The notes: generated from the sequence alone by a model not told the origin. DNA of 64,000 nucleotides from Dactylis glomerata (GCA_007115705.1 QXEO01001592.1:665779-729778); one strand, 5' to 3'; shown: positions 33,975 through 45,884, counted from the stretch's first letter. Program-made: numbers and translations.

Positions 33975-35648
33975 TGATGGGTTCGTAGCATAGAAAACAA
34001 AAATTTTCCTACGCAAGAACACAAAAACTGGCCAAGATACTCTACGAGATGGTAGCAACGGATACTCACCCTCGACGACCGTAAGCGGGGATTACGTTCC
34101 CGCACAAACGTTGACGATGGAGAGTTGGTGAAGACGCACGTAGTCGACGTAGTCGTTCACTTGACGTAGTCGACGTCGTGGTTCACTTGACGATCACAAG
34201 ATCGTGTACCCGGCGCCACAAGTGGCAGCGCCCCCATACTCGCACACACGTGCAGCTTGACGTCGACTCCTCCACGCCCTCGGTCTAGCGGGGCAGCGGA
34301 AGAAGGGATCCGCTGGACACTCCTCCACACACTTCTCCAAGTGGGTGAACTACGAACTATAATTCCGGCAGAGCTTCGCTAAGCTAAGACGGAAAGTGGA
34401 CAGCAACTATGCAAGGGAGGGAGGATCAAGAAGTGTGTGTACAAGGGAGAGAGGGGGGTTTATATAGAGGAGGAGGGCAGCCAAGGGGTGGCCGGCCCAA
34501 GGGTCTCCTCCCTCTTCATTGCCCCCGCTTCATTCCCTTTTATGGTGATTACTCCCTCATCAACATGAGGTAACCCCCATTTTAATGCATGACATTCATG
34601 CCAATTAAAATCACACTTATTGATTTAATAAAACATTTTTATTTCTTTAATATTTGTTAATTCATTCAATTAACAAACATTAACAAATACACCCTTGAGT
34701 TATTTCGATATCCCGAAACAGTTTCGGTGCTTTTCAGAAACAACCCTTATGTTGTCCTGTAATTCGATCGGAGTATCGTATCCACTCAAAAACGACAACG
34801 AGCCTTAAGTGTGTCACCCTACGGTTCGTGAATAACGTGGACATGATCGAGACTCCTCTCCGATCAATAATCAACAGCGGGATCTGGAAATCCATGATGA
34901 CTCCCACTTACTCAACGATGAACTAGTGATCGTGTGAACCGGTAACGAACATAGTTAATTCCTTTTGTCTTGCGATATTATTACTTGTCCGAGATCCGAT
35001 CATTTGGTATCAACCATACCTAGTTCGATCTCGTTCCCGACAAGTCTCTTTACTCGTTCCGTGATAATGCATTCCTGTGACCCAGTCACATGCTTGCAAG
35101 CGATTCCAATGCAATATCACCGAGAAGGGCCCAGAGAATATCTTTCCGTCATCCGGATGGACAAATCCCACTCTTGATCCATGAGCCTCAACTAATACTT
35201 TCAGAGTACCCAAATCAACCTTTATAATCACCCTATTACGGTGTGACGTTTGATATCATCAAAGTACCCTTCCGGTATCAGTGATTAACATGATCTCATG
35301 GTCTAAGGATTAGAACTACTTCGCATGAGTTTGATATAGCAATGAACTTGATGACTTGATCGTTTTGCTATTCATACTATGGGTGTGAGTGTTCATCACA
35401 TCATTCTTCTAATGATATGACCTCGTTATTAACAACATCCAATGTTCATGATCAGGAAACCTTGATCATCAGTTAATCAACGAGCTAGTATAAAAGAGAG
35501 GCTTTACTAGGAACCTTTTAGTTTATTAATCACACATGTATTAATGTTTCCGATTAATACAATTCTAGCATGAGAAATAAACATTTATCATAAACATGGA
35601 ATATGATAATAACCACTTTATTATTGCCTCTCGGGCATATTCCCTTCA
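33975..35648 (-). repeat. 5' LTR of the nested copia (1,674 bp)
   Basis: It pairs with 27330-29003. The primer binding site directly follows its inner end on the minus strand. Confidence 0.95.
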
Positions 35649-35653
35649 TAACG

Positions 35654-36890
35654 TACCTTGTTCACCCTGGATTGTGCTATAATGTTCCTTGCGTCCTCCG
35701 TTCGGGCCTTGTGATCTTCGTCGCCTGTCGAGTCGCTTATTTGGTTGCGAGGATTGGTACTTTCAGCTTTTCTTTCCCTTATCCTTGTAATATGTCGACT
35801 TCTTCTTTGAAGAGTGTTGCTTTAACTTATCTCCCACTAACCCAAGGCTTTTTATGGCTGCTTGATGCATGTGCTCCTGTGGATCTCCGGGTTCTGGCTG
35901 CGTGGTTAATAGATATGCTTGTGCTGCCACTAAAGCTGCTTCTGGTGTTTCCTGTATGAAGTTTTCCTCTTCGTCTGATAATGGCGCGCTGATACTTCTC
36001 ACACATTTTTCTTCCCTTCTTCGTGCTATTTTTCTCCTGCTATGCTTTGGTTCGCGGTGTATTTATTTACTAGGATTAGATGTCTTGCTGTATTCATTCC
36101 AGTATGATCTCCTTGATGCGATGTTGCTCTCCTAACTTTTCCTGAGCTCGCTTTTTTCTACTTGCAGCTTCTTTTTGTGTTGATGCATGGCATACTGATA
36201 TCCCATTAAAACTTCTCTCTTCGAGTTTGCGGGTACCTCCGTGTCGTGATTGATTACTGACATGATAAGTCTCCACTCTCCGGTGGAGACATATATTTTC
36301 TCCTTTTCTTTTCCGTTGTTGCTCCTTGGTTTGTTGCCCTGCGTGTCGACTTCCATGTTGCCTGCGTCATCGTTTTCTTCCGCTGCTTCAGTTATGATGA
36401 CACATACCTGGTGTACGTTGCTAGAGACACCACCGCTTCGGGTGGTGAAGTCCTTTTGGTCAAGGTTTAAATGATCCATTACTTCTCCTATGTCGAGGTT
36501 TCCCATGGTTTCGTCGAGTTCTTCGACTTTTTCTCCTGCACTTTCCATTGTTGCAAAGCTGACCGGCAAGTTTGTCTCGCTGGAAGAGCCTACCGATGAT
36601 TCCGACGTTGCGATTGTCGCGGTTTTTCTTGCCGAAGGATCCGATTTCATCGAATCTGAGAGGCGAATCGAAACCAAAGAGCCGACGCGAAAGTTCAGGC
36701 TTCTGATCGTCAGGTCCATCTCCTGATCCAAGCTTGAGAAGACTGGAGTAAGGGTTGGTGGATGTGGTTGAAAATCTACGGTCCCAAAGGATATCTGGTT
36801 TCCATCGACTTTCGAGTTGCTGTTGGCTGGAAGCGAAAAAGCCGTCAAATTCATGATTCCAACGCCCAGAGTCCCCATGGTCGGCGCCAA
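35654..36890 (-). pseudogene. Gypsy gag N-terminal part, cut by the copia insertion
   Basis: The minus-strand frame starts near the primer binding site with MGTLGVGIMNLTAFSLPANS, runs to 36132, and continues in another frame (RSISAPLSDEEENFIQETPE) towards 35760. The copia insertion at TAACG (35649-35653) separates it from the rest of gag. It is acidic and low in recognisable domains, as is usual for this end of gag. Confidence 0.75.
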
Positions 36891-36891
36891 T

Positions 36892-37235
36892 TGACGAGGG
36901 TTAACTCGGGAAATGTCCTAGATGAAGGACTTAGGATCGGGGGAAGAGGGCGTCGGATGAACTCGACGGTAGAGGTCAGCCAAACAAGGCGTGATTATGT
37001 GTGTATCGAGAATAAGCGTGGTACTCAATTGGCTCAATCTCAATCTGTCCCTGGACAGCCTCTCCTGGCTCCTATATATAGGTGGTCAGGTCTCAAGAAT
37101 CTGGTCGGGTTCAATACAAATTACAGTGTCCGTATACGATATCAAATTGTATTTTGACTATGCCTATGACTGGGCCTAGCTTAACGGGCCTTAGGGGTAC
37201 AAAGATAACGGGCTCTATTAGCTATACCCTTGTCA
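36892..37235 (-). repeat. 5' LTR of the gypsy element (344 bp)
   Basis: It pairs with 20232-20575. On its inner side (minus strand) lies TTGGCGCCGACC, the primer binding site. GGGAT follows at 37236-37240. Confidence 0.95.
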
Positions 37236-37559
37236 GGGATTGATGTCTTTTAATTGTGATTTAAGCAAAAAAAAATCTGCCTGAAATAAGTTTGTTAAAT
37301 CTTTTTGAGAATTGAGAGTTGATGAAATGAGAGACTTACTAGGTGGTTTGCTCACTGGTTACAAAATTGTTAGAATCGTGGCCAAAGCAAGAATAGGAAT
37401 TCCCATTATTGAGATACTGAAAGAAAAGAAAGAAGAAGATCCTAGGAAAATATAATAAAAATGTTAAATTAATGATATACCAAATGATCCTCTAGCCTCT
37501 CTTGAAAATTGTATCTTTATAAAATCATATGTATTTTGCAAAACTATGCTTGTGATCAC

Positions 37560-37880
37560 ACTATTAATGTCAAGCTAGCAGGTTTTGCGTCTTATATTGC
37601 AGATCATGTGATTAAAGAAAAGATTGATAGGCATCATAAAGAATTCATGCTTCCGCCTAAGATTCAAGTGTGTCGGAACCTAAGATTTATGTCAAAATAG
37701 GGAAAATTAGTTGGCCAGCTATACTTGATCTTTGTTCTAGTGTTTCAGCCATTCCTAAATCTTTATGTGATCATCTAGATTTACCACCTATTGACTTTTT
37801 TCCTAACTTATTACTTGTTGATCTTCTACAAAGCATGTTCTTGGTAGAATTAATGATGTGCTTGTTGAGTCCCATATGAC
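37560..37880 (+). pseudogene. Aspartic protease remnant of the outer gypsy element
   Basis: Two overlapping frames give DHVIKEKIDRHHKEFMLPPK and then ILDLCSSVSAIPKSLCDHLD, the latter a retroviral-type protease block. The catalytic Asp-Ser/Thr-Gly has become D-L-C-S, so the active site is lost. It follows gag in the order expected for the plus strand. Confidence 0.6.
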
Positions 37881-38170
37881 TTTTGTGCATGTTGATTTAT
37901 TATGATGGATATGGATGGTAAGGTCCATAGTTCAATTATTCTTCTTAGACCTTTTTGAGAACTACAAGTGCTATCATTGACATACAGGAAGGGAATGTGA
38001 AGTTTCAACGCATAGACAACAAGTGCATGGAGCACTTTTCAAGGATTGAGGGAGCAAAGAAGAATTTCCCCATGGTATGTGCACGCCCTAACAATATATG
38101 GTACCAAGCCTAGCTATATGGCTATAAAGAAAGCGCTTTACATGAGACAACCCGGAAGTTTTTTCTTTTG

Positions 38171-39799
38171 TTTAAGTTTCTGTTGTAGCTTATAGGTTTG
38201 CTTTTGCTTTTATTTCTTCAGTTTTAATGAAGTGACAATCTTTACCCATTTAGATATTAAAGATGTGTTATCTTCACGGGTTGTTGTTTTTGGCACTGTA
38301 GTATTTGCCAAACAAATTGTTGAAAAATCTCTTTAGCTCGGAATTGAGTGATTCTTTTTTCATGGCTGCAAATTTTTGTCCTCTCTTTGATCGTGGAGTT
38401 TAAGATTTTTTTCTTAATTTTTTAAGTCGAGATTTAAAAATAATTTTGATATATTTATTTTTCTGTACAAATTTTGTCTTGTTTTTTTTTGGGTTTTTTT
38501 AGTTTCAAAATGATTTTTTTGGGTCTTTTAGGATTTTGAGATGATATGCATTTAAGCAAATCTCTGGACATGTTGAACCAAATTTATTTGGATGTTCTCT
38601 TGATAACAAGATTTATATCTATTATGCGCTGATGATTAACCCTGCGTACAAAGAGTGGAAGAAGTTTTGTAGTGAAGTTTTTTTTGGGGGGGGGGGGGGC
38701 GGGGGGGGGATGAATCCAAAACTAAATCAACATGTATCCAAGAATTGGTAAAACCATAAGCTTGGAGATGCCCAAGGCACCCCTCTACATCAACACAAAT
38801 CGTGGTTAACAAATCTTCAAACTTTGATATTTTGAGCACTATAAGAAATTTGTTAAGCTTGGAACATTTAGTTTTTAGTTTTCATGTAGCATCTATATTT
38901 TTAATGAAGAAAACCTTTTGTTGTGAGCCTTTAGATATATCATTAAGCTAGCAAAATAAAGAAGAAGGAAAATTATGTGGTAATTGAATTTTTTGGAAAA
39001 GGGAATTAATAACTACAAGGGATAAAGGTATGATTGCTATACTCCTTGGTGTATTGTCTTTATTGATTGATTATGGAGTGTTAAAACTGTTTTCATTCAG
39101 TGTTAGTTCTAAATATTCTTCATGTTATAAGGCTTTAATTGTTTTGCACATTTGGAAAAATAACTATGCTGATGAACAAGTTTGCATGTTTTTAGATGTC
39201 AAACTTTTCCCGTTGCTAGCCTTTATGCATGAAGTAGAAATTACTTTTGAAATCCAATTCACTTTGAGCCATGATTTTAAGCATTCATTATCCATTACCT
39301 ATTACTAAGTAAAGTGTGCATGTTGCTATGGACTTTAGGTTCCGGTTTACTATAGCTTTGTGTCTATTTTTCTTCATGCAGAGATGATATTAAATGTTGT
39401 AGTTCTCCATAGCTGATTGTAAAGAATACTTCAACAAAAAACTGGTTCATAAAAAAATAAAGTTGAATGAAAATTGTGAATGAAAAATTTACTTATAGCG
39501 CCGCACCAAGAATCAAATAATAACAAATAGCAAACAAAGAAAGGGGAGAAAATTGTAACTACAAACTATATTCCGTGCAGTCATTAAAAAACAAAGGTGT
39601 TTGTACCCTAGCTACACATGTAACTAGCGAATAGCGATAGACAACTAAATCATCTGACTCTTCTCTACTATTGTACATGCTCTAAACAGTCGATTGAGAA
39701 TTAACCAAAACCAAATAAAAATGTAGGCAAAATGAAAATACAAAAAATGCACCGAAAAGAGGAAGGGAAATAGTGAGTAGAGATTTAAAAATAATAATA
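38171..39799. other. AT-rich DNA without a recognised gene
   Basis: This is probably a decayed repeat, perhaps part of the outer gypsy. A poly-G stretch at about 38687-38709 may be an assembly weak point. One open frame (39030-39308, 92 codons) has no feature that I recognise. Confidence 0.4.
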
Positions 39800-39887
39800 C
39801 TCTCACCGTCCCAAAATTAGTGACTCGACTTTTTCTAGATATGAATATGTCTACATATTAAAATGTGTCTATTTTGGACGGAGGGAA
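39800..39887. mobile_element. Stowaway MITE (88 bp) upstream of the PME gene
   Basis: The ends CTCTCACCGTCCCAAAAT and, inverted, TTCCCTCCGTCCAAAAT are the well-known Stowaway termini. TA dinucleotides flank the element (39798-39799 and 39888-39889). It sits about 410 bp upstream of the PME start codon. Confidence 0.85.
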
Positions 39888-40212
39888 TACATGTACTGGT
39901 CAGTAGAATACATGTTAGTAATATGGGAACAAGAGAACATTTTTCCTGTGCCGAAATAACTGCACTATTTTCGTCCTGTTAACTGCGTAAAACTTGGAAA
40001 TTGTCCGCGCAATCATAATTGACACAATCATATTTGGTACATATTTCCACAAAATGGGAAGAATATAGGTGATGACGACATTGTCTCTGGCGATGAGATT
40101 TTTTCCTCCTGTCACCGCGGTAAAGATAACACCTCCAGCTCACACGTCGTCCGATTTTGATTCTGCCGGCCGATGATTGCGTCACTTTCCATCCATGCAC
40201 CCAGGATCATGC

Positions 40213-40218
40213 TATATA
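40213..40218 (+). promoter_or_regulatory. TATA box of the pectin methylesterase gene
   Basis: GCTATATAGC lies 86 bases before the ATG, with a short leader following. No other TATA-like sequence is as well placed. Confidence 0.6.
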
Positions 40219-40298
40219 GCTACCATCTCCGGCCGGCGCTTCGTCTACAATCCGCACCCAATTAGCCAGAACCAACGCGATCGATCGATCGTTCCATA

Positions 40299-41987
40299 AT
40301 GATGAACAAGAAAGTCGCCTTCGCGTCGGCCGTCCTTGTAGTTTTAGTGGCCGTGATCGTGGACGTCGCCGTGGCTTCGAAGAGAAACCACTGGAGCACC
40401 GGCGCCGCCGAGCTCGCGGTGTCGAAGAAGCTGCAGGTGAAGGCCTTCTGCCAACCCACTGACCACAGAGAGACGTGCGAAGCCGAGCTGTCGAAGGCGG
40501 CCGCCCATGCCGGCCGCTCGCCGGCGGATCTCACCGAGGCCATCTTCCAGGTCACGTCGGGGAAGATCTCCGAGGCAATTAGCGAGTCCAAGGCTCTCAT
40601 CGACGACCTCCAAAAGATTAATATGCGCACATCGCGCGCGCTGCACAACTGCAGGGAGCTGCTCGGCTACGCCGTCGACGACATCGAGGCTTCCCTGGAA
40701 AATCTTCAAGGAGAGGTGTACAACGTCGTCGATCTCAAAACCTGGATCAGCGCCGCGCTGACCTTCCAGGAGACATGTCTTGACGGGGTCACGGCCCACG
40801 CTCAGGCGGCGTACAGGATGCGCGCCGCGCTCCGAAGCTCGTTAGAGCTCACGGAAGACATCCTGGCCATCCTGGACCACTTGCCCGTGGCGGTCCAGGA
40901 AGACAAGCAGGCAGCGCAAACCCTGGTGGTCGAGTTGAAGCCTAACATGACGGTGGCGTCGGACGGCAGCGGGGACTTCAAGACCATCAACGAAGCGCTG
41001 GCCAGGGTGCCTCGCAAGAGCACACAGGTCTACGTCATGTACGTGAAGGCCGGCGTTTATAAGGAATACGTGTCGGTGCCCCGTGATGTCACGAACCTCG
41101 CCATGATCGGCGATGGCGCCTCCAAGACCGTCATAACCGGCAGCAGGAACTTCAAGATGACCCTCACCACCAAGGACACGGCCACCATGGGTGAGTTAGA
41201 TCTAGCACTTTTCATCGTAATCTCACTCTAGTTTTTGAAAACTTGATGTAATTGAAATTGGATGAATGCAGAGGCCATCGGGAACGGGTTCTTCATGAGG
41301 GACATCAAGGTCGAGAACACGGCGGGGCCTGAGAAGCACCAAGCTGTGGCGCTGCGCGTGCAGAGCGATCAGGCCGTGTTCCACCGCTGTGCGTTCGACG
41401 GATTCCAGGACACGCTCTACGCCCACGCCAAGCGCCAGTTCTTCCGCGACTGCACCATCTCCGGCACCGTCGACTTCATCTTCGGCAACTCCCAGGTGGT
41501 GCTCCAGAACTGCCTCATCCAGGCACGCAGGCCCATGGACGGCCAGACCAACACCGTCACGGCACAGGGCCGCCGCAGCAGACGGTCGGCCGGCGGCACG
41601 GTGCTGCACAACTGCACCGTGGCGCCTCACCCGGACCTCAAAGAGGCGGCGGGGACTGCCGTTGTGAGGACCTACCTGGGGCGGCCGTGGAAGGAGTACT
41701 CGCGGACCATCTATCTCCAGAGCCAGCTCGGCGCCCTCGTCGACCCGGCGGGGTGGCTCCCGTGGAACAACACCGGCTTTGCCTTGGATACGCTCTTCTA
41801 CGCGGAGGTGGACAACCGCGGGCCTGGCGCCGACACCAGCAAGCGCGTCAGGTGGGGCGGCATCAGGAATGTCACATACCAGGAGGCGCAGAAGGAGTTC
41901 ACCGTCGACGCCTTCCTCCAGGGACAACAGTTCATCTCCAAGTACGGTGTGCCGCTCATCCCAGGCCTGCTGCCCATCGAGGACTAG
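40299..41987 (+). CDS. Pectin methylesterase with N-terminal PMEI domain (type I), 535 aa
   Basis: The enzyme removes methyl esters from cell-wall homogalacturonan. Exons 40299-41190 and 41272-41987 join with canonical GT-AG signals (ATGG|GTGAG ... TGCAG|AGGCC) to 535 codons plus TAG. The start is MMNKKVAF (in-frame ATGs at 40299 and 40302). Residues 7-27 form a hydrophobic signal or anchor. Residues about 46-205 form the PMEI helical domain with its cysteines (AFCQPTDHRETCEAEL, HNCRELL, ETCLDG). The catalytic domain starts near GSGDFKTINEAL. It has Gln in QAVALRVQSDQ, Asp344 in GFQDTLYAH, Asp365 in VDFIFGNS and Arg435 in LGRPWKEYSRT, so all key residues are present. The usual dibasic RRLL-type processing motif between the two domains is not seen. 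A broken copy lies downstream. Confidence 0.95.
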
Positions 41988-42164
41988 TTAGAGATAGAAA
42001 TAATGTTCTGTGTCACGTTCCCACTGACACAGCATCTGCTATCTTAGTTATCCATCAACCCCGTTTGCTACATCTAGGCCGACCGAGAATAAGTTGAACT
42101 GCTAGGTTTTGCATCGTGATTCTATGAACGGAATTTGCACGTGAATCTGGATCTTTCTTTTCAA

Positions 42165-44261
42165 CTAGCATAGTGACCCTCGTAAATGCGAGGACATCAT
42201 CTTTACTGTGTTAAATGTATTACTCCAACTTCTTAATGTGAGCGTTATTTTCTATGATATTGTGGTGCCAACTAATTAAAATAATTATGTAAATAGTTAC
42301 GATGCGGACAACGCTTCCCATTAATTTTTTTTTGTTTATGTCATATTAACATACAAATTTGAGCATATCCATCAATGAAACAAATTAACTTAGTAATACA
42401 TTTGAGTTCAAATTCAAGCATGGAAAAAAGATATTGAATTGCTATATGTAATTATAGATTTTTTTAATGTGTCTAACTTTTGAAAGTATATTACTCTAGT
42501 TGATACGCATGTGATACTCTTTTGTATTTGTTCCATATGTTCGTCGGTACTGGCTAAATTACCTTGGCCTTATGAGCTAACATTCAATATATCTTGAATA
42601 TAGTTGGTTGATCCACATTGTTGTCTACTAATAACTATTTTTATTTTTTCCATAAAAAAATCCCTTGAGACTTATGGGATCCAATTTTTGCTACTTTTCC
42701 TTAAAGTTATCGATTTTTGTTTTCATATTGTATATCTAATTTAGTTACTTTTATTTTCTTGCCATGCGACAGAGAGCTAATGTCTCACTCATCATCGGTC
42801 GACTGAGTTTTCTCAAGTTTTTAAGACGTATTAAATGCAAATTAGGGCCTTTTTTAATGAATAGTTTTCAAAAGATGATTTGCCTCTATGGTGAAAAAGA
42901 AAGAAAAGGTGTTGTCCTATTGCCCGACACCAGATTAAAATTTATATATAGAACCTGTATATTTTGATAATATGGTTTTGGAGCAAGATGAATGGTTGTC
43001 GAGTTGCTATTTCTTTTGGAGAGTTGTGGCCTACAAACTTCCTTTCTCTACACATAGGTTAAAATACAAAACATTATCTTCCAAAAGAGTACACTAAGGC
43101 CCCGATTGGATCGCCGTTTTAATTTCCACTACGCCCCATATTTTACAGTCCTCGTGGTTTTTTCTGCGTGACCTCCCGATGTCCGTAAAAATTTCCCCCG
43201 GGTTTGCCTAAAATACAGAGAACCAAGCGTGCCCTAAGGTGTAAAAAAATTACATGTGATAAATACACTTATATTAGCACGCTGTGCATGAATCATTTTC
43301 ACATAGACGATGAGTTTGGTGATGGGGAGATTTCTTTGCAAGGAGGCACATCAGGATGCTAGATCGCGGACATAATTGCGTAGAAATATTTAGAGTGGGT
43401 AACAATCCTATTGGGGGTTTACGTTGTGGAGATGAACTCCAACATGACTCCATCAAAAAGATTTCCAACGTTACACGATATACACCCATACCCCATCAAA
43501 CGCAGTTACATGGTCCAATATTCGCGTTAAATATTAGCCATGAACCATAGATCTAACTTATTAAATAATTGAAATAATGTGGATCTTAAGTAGAACACTC
43601 TATAAATTGATGGAATTAGCCGTGTTGTGTTGTGTAAAATATTGTGATTAATTTTTTACTTTCTTCGTTTCAAATTAATTGACTCAACTTTGTCTAGATT
43701 TGTATATATCTGACACTAAAATACGTGTATATGCATAATAATCTATAGAGTAGATAAAGTTTAGTAAATTAATTTATATATATATGGAACTAAGTATTGT
43801 GTTGGCGGAATCAACCATGCAAATGAACACGTACAGATTAGCATGATACCATAAAAGATATTAAATCTTCATATCAAAAACGTTTAGGCATGCACACATC
43901 ACCTACTTACAAATCATATACCGTACGTGACGATCGATCCCGGGGCGTGGTCTATTTGTGCAAGCACTTGGATGGCTAATTATTTTTTGACGTGACTCGC
44001 CGGCCGTGTGTTCATCTAATTCTTTGCTTTTTTTTGTCCGACAGGCTGATGGAACTTTTTATATTTTTATTTCATCATATACGTGTCAGATCAGACATAT
44101 TGTGTATACGTGTGCTGGTACATGTTACGTAATTTTTTTAAAATCTTGACCATTAAAACTATTAAAACTATAGATCTAACAGCTAATATAATTCTGATGA
44201 TGTGGATTAACACGGTGTCTCTATTTTAGACCCCCGTATTGTGCTTTTAGTATATAGTAGA
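42165..44261 (-). mobile_element. Non-autonomous Helitron downstream of PME, same family as that in PHO2
   Basis: On the minus strand it starts TCTACTATATACTAAAAGC at 44261 and ends with a hairpin (CCTCGC...GCGAGG type with loop) and CTAG at 42168-42165. A precedes the start and T follows the end. The first 60 bases match the 5' end at 6614 closely. No helicase frame is seen. Near 43665-43700 it includes a Stowaway-like piece. Confidence 0.85.
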
Positions 44262-45234
44262 TTACACTACATAAATTGCATATGAAATTGGGCGACCGAA
44301 AATTGAGTTAACTGAGATCAAGTCGCGTTTTTATTGAAGTGGTGTAACGGAGACCTCAAGATTAGAAAATAAGCTAGCAAATTTTTCATGCCACAATTAC
44401 TTTTTGGGGATTAGCAAACATGTTATTTATGAATAAGTTCTTTATAATCAACTAGTACTAAATATGATCATGCTTGCTACCATTAAATTTTATTGAGTAT
44501 TTTTAGACCATGAAGCATTTTACTACAGAAGATCAGTATTTTCTTGACCGGATAGCCAAAATGTTTTTCATCTACGGTTCCAAGTGAGGCAGGTTAGTTC
44601 CTCAGTCGTTGTTGGAGAGTTCTTGGCGAAGAGACCTTAGGATAAGTTGCTAGAACAAACGGAGGGGATGATCAACCTGTTCAGTAGAATTCCGGAGAAA
44701 GACTGTTGGCAGCAGGTGGCATTTTGCCGAGTTCCTTCAACATGGTTCTCTCGACGTGCCCTAGCATACCCTAATTGTTCACCTGTGTCACTGAATCATG
44801 TCATTCATGTTCCAAGTGAACCTCATACTGTTTCTCTTGTTTGCTAGCCTGATGCTGCATCTAGCTGCTTAAATGAAATATGGTCTCTTCTCATCCAGCT
44901 CATCTACTTGACACCACTTTGTTAGTGCTACTTCCTAGAGTGGTAGTCAAGTTCATCCAGCTATGTCAGTTAAGAAGAACATGTGAACCTCTGCAAATGT
45001 ATAATGAAAAGGTTGTTGCTGTAGGTGGAGTCCCTGGAAACTGCGGTTTCAATAAGCCTTTTGCACGCGTACATGTTGAAGCCTTGTCGTTGGTGATGCA
45101 GAGAGGCCTGGAATTATCTATGGATTTTCACACTCTAGATCAACGAGGAGGAGTGTCCTGGAATCCTAGTGTCTGGATCAACAACTGCCCACTGTTTGAA
45201 GTGTACATCGCCAATGCCTCTTGAAACTCCAGAG
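44262..45234 (+). other. Unassigned sequence with a 114-codon open frame at 44880-45224
   Basis: The frame at 44880-45224 contains NEKVVAVGGVPGNCGFNKPF and DQRGGVSWNPSVWINNCPL. It looks protein-like in codon texture, but I recognise no family. It may be a captured or decayed gene fragment, possibly retrotransposon-derived. It lies between the second Helitron and a local duplication. Confidence 0.3.
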
Positions 45235-45516
45235 GAGCCGTGCACCCACAATATTCCTTGGTCACCATGAATCCACCCTGAAAATTGGTAACATGAATAG
45301 CATAAGCCACATAGTCAATCCGGAATACCCAAGTTGGTCATCAAAGTTATGCAGCTAATTGGTAACATGAATAGCATAAGCCACATAGTTAATCCGGAGC
45401 TGTGCACTCCCAATGTTCCTTGGTCACCATGAATCCACCCTAAAAATTGGTAACATGAATAGCATAAGCCACATAGTCAATCCGGAATACCCAAGTTGGT
45501 CATCAAAGTTATGCAG
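45235..45516 (+). repeat. Imperfect direct duplication of about 120 bp, with a partial third copy
   Basis: 45235-45354 and 45397-45516 are nearly identical, each running from GAGC(C/T)GTGCAC to AAAGTTATGCAG. The 42 bp between them (45355-45396) repeat the inner part TTGGTAACATGAATAGCATA. The arrangement looks like two successive unequal duplications. Confidence 0.85.
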
Positions 45517-45880
45517 GAGGATTCGAGTTTGCATTCAGATTCACGTTCGCGTTCAAGTTGGCATTGAGGTTCGCTTTGGCACCAGCGTCATCGTCATCCA
45601 TGTCGTCGATGTAGAGGCTGCTGATATCCGGAAAGAAGTCCTTGTCGGGAAAAGAGTAGTCGGTCGATGTGATGTCGTCAGTAGTCGCGCAGAAGCGCTC
45701 CCCAAAAACCTGATCACCCTCACCTGTACAGGTTCACAAGAGGCGGGGTTCTGGAGGCCTACTGTCCAATCGTCTGGTGCATGCCGAAAGATGGGGTGGA
45801 GAAGATGTAGCAGCGGCGCAATGTTCTGGAGGCAGAGAGAAGGATGTGTTGCGACGTAATTGGGGTTTACGTACGCTTGA
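45517..45880 (-). mobile_element. Probable minus-strand fragment of a copia LTR/leader
   Basis: Read on the minus strand, the segment has GGGGAGCGCTTCTGCGCGAC and then a GACGACATGGATGACGATGA run. The first resembles the LTR segment GGGAAGCGCTCTGCGCGACT at 2273-2293 of the first copia element. I infer a truncated copia piece; there are no ends to prove it. Confidence 0.4.
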
Positions 45881-45884
45881 TCTT

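Larger units (their letters stand above)
27330..35648 (-). mobile_element. Nested Ty1/copia retrotransposon with near-identical LTRs and decayed interior
   Basis: Two 1,674-bp LTRs (27330-29003 and 33975-35648) start TGAAGGGAATATGCCC on the minus strand and end CCCATCA. The target duplication TAACG flanks them exactly (27325-27329 and 35649-35653). Inside the right LTR (33963-33974) is TGGTATCAGAGC on the minus strand, the tRNA-iMet primer binding site. Inside the left one is the purine tract GTGGGAGAC. I see only about six differences between the LTRs, so insertion was recent. Yet the 5-kb interior has only remnants of pol, so it was probably moved by proteins of a related element. Confidence 0.95.
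20232..37235 (-). mobile_element. Ty3/gypsy retrotransposon, 17 kb including a nested copia
   Basis: Two 344-bp LTRs (20232-20575 and 36892-37235) begin TGACGAGGG and end CCCTTGTCA. The 5-bp target duplication GGGAT flanks them exactly (20227-20231 and 37236-37240). The coding strand is minus, in the order gag, protease, RT, RNase H, integrase, which defines gypsy. The primer binding site TTGGCGCCGACC lies beside the right LTR (36870-36890). I count about 15 differences between the LTRs by eye (about 4%), so it is moderately old. An AT-hook frame on the opposite strand lies between integrase and the 3' LTR, as in some Tat-lineage elements. Several stops in pol show that it is dead. Confidence 0.95.
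18030..38170 (+). mobile_element. Outer degraded gypsy retrotransposon, split by a 17-kb nested element
   Basis: The left part (about 18030-20231) holds an LTR-like region, a tRNA-Asp type primer binding site (19555-19571) and gag remnants on the plus strand. The right part (37236 to about 38170) holds an aspartic protease remnant and ends with GCGCTTTACATGAGACAACCC, close to a motif common in Triticeae gypsy elements after the coding region. The two parts join at the GGGAT target duplication of the inner element. I could not find a matching 3' LTR, so the right limit is approximate and the element may be truncated. Confidence 0.65.

Noticed and set aside
38687..38709. Poly-G run as a possible G-quadruplex
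   Set aside because: A homopolymer of this kind is as likely to be an assembly or sequencing artefact, and nothing nearby suggests a function.
41223..41927. 234-codon minus-strand frame across PME exon 2
   Set aside because: It is the antisense of the GC-rich PME coding exon.
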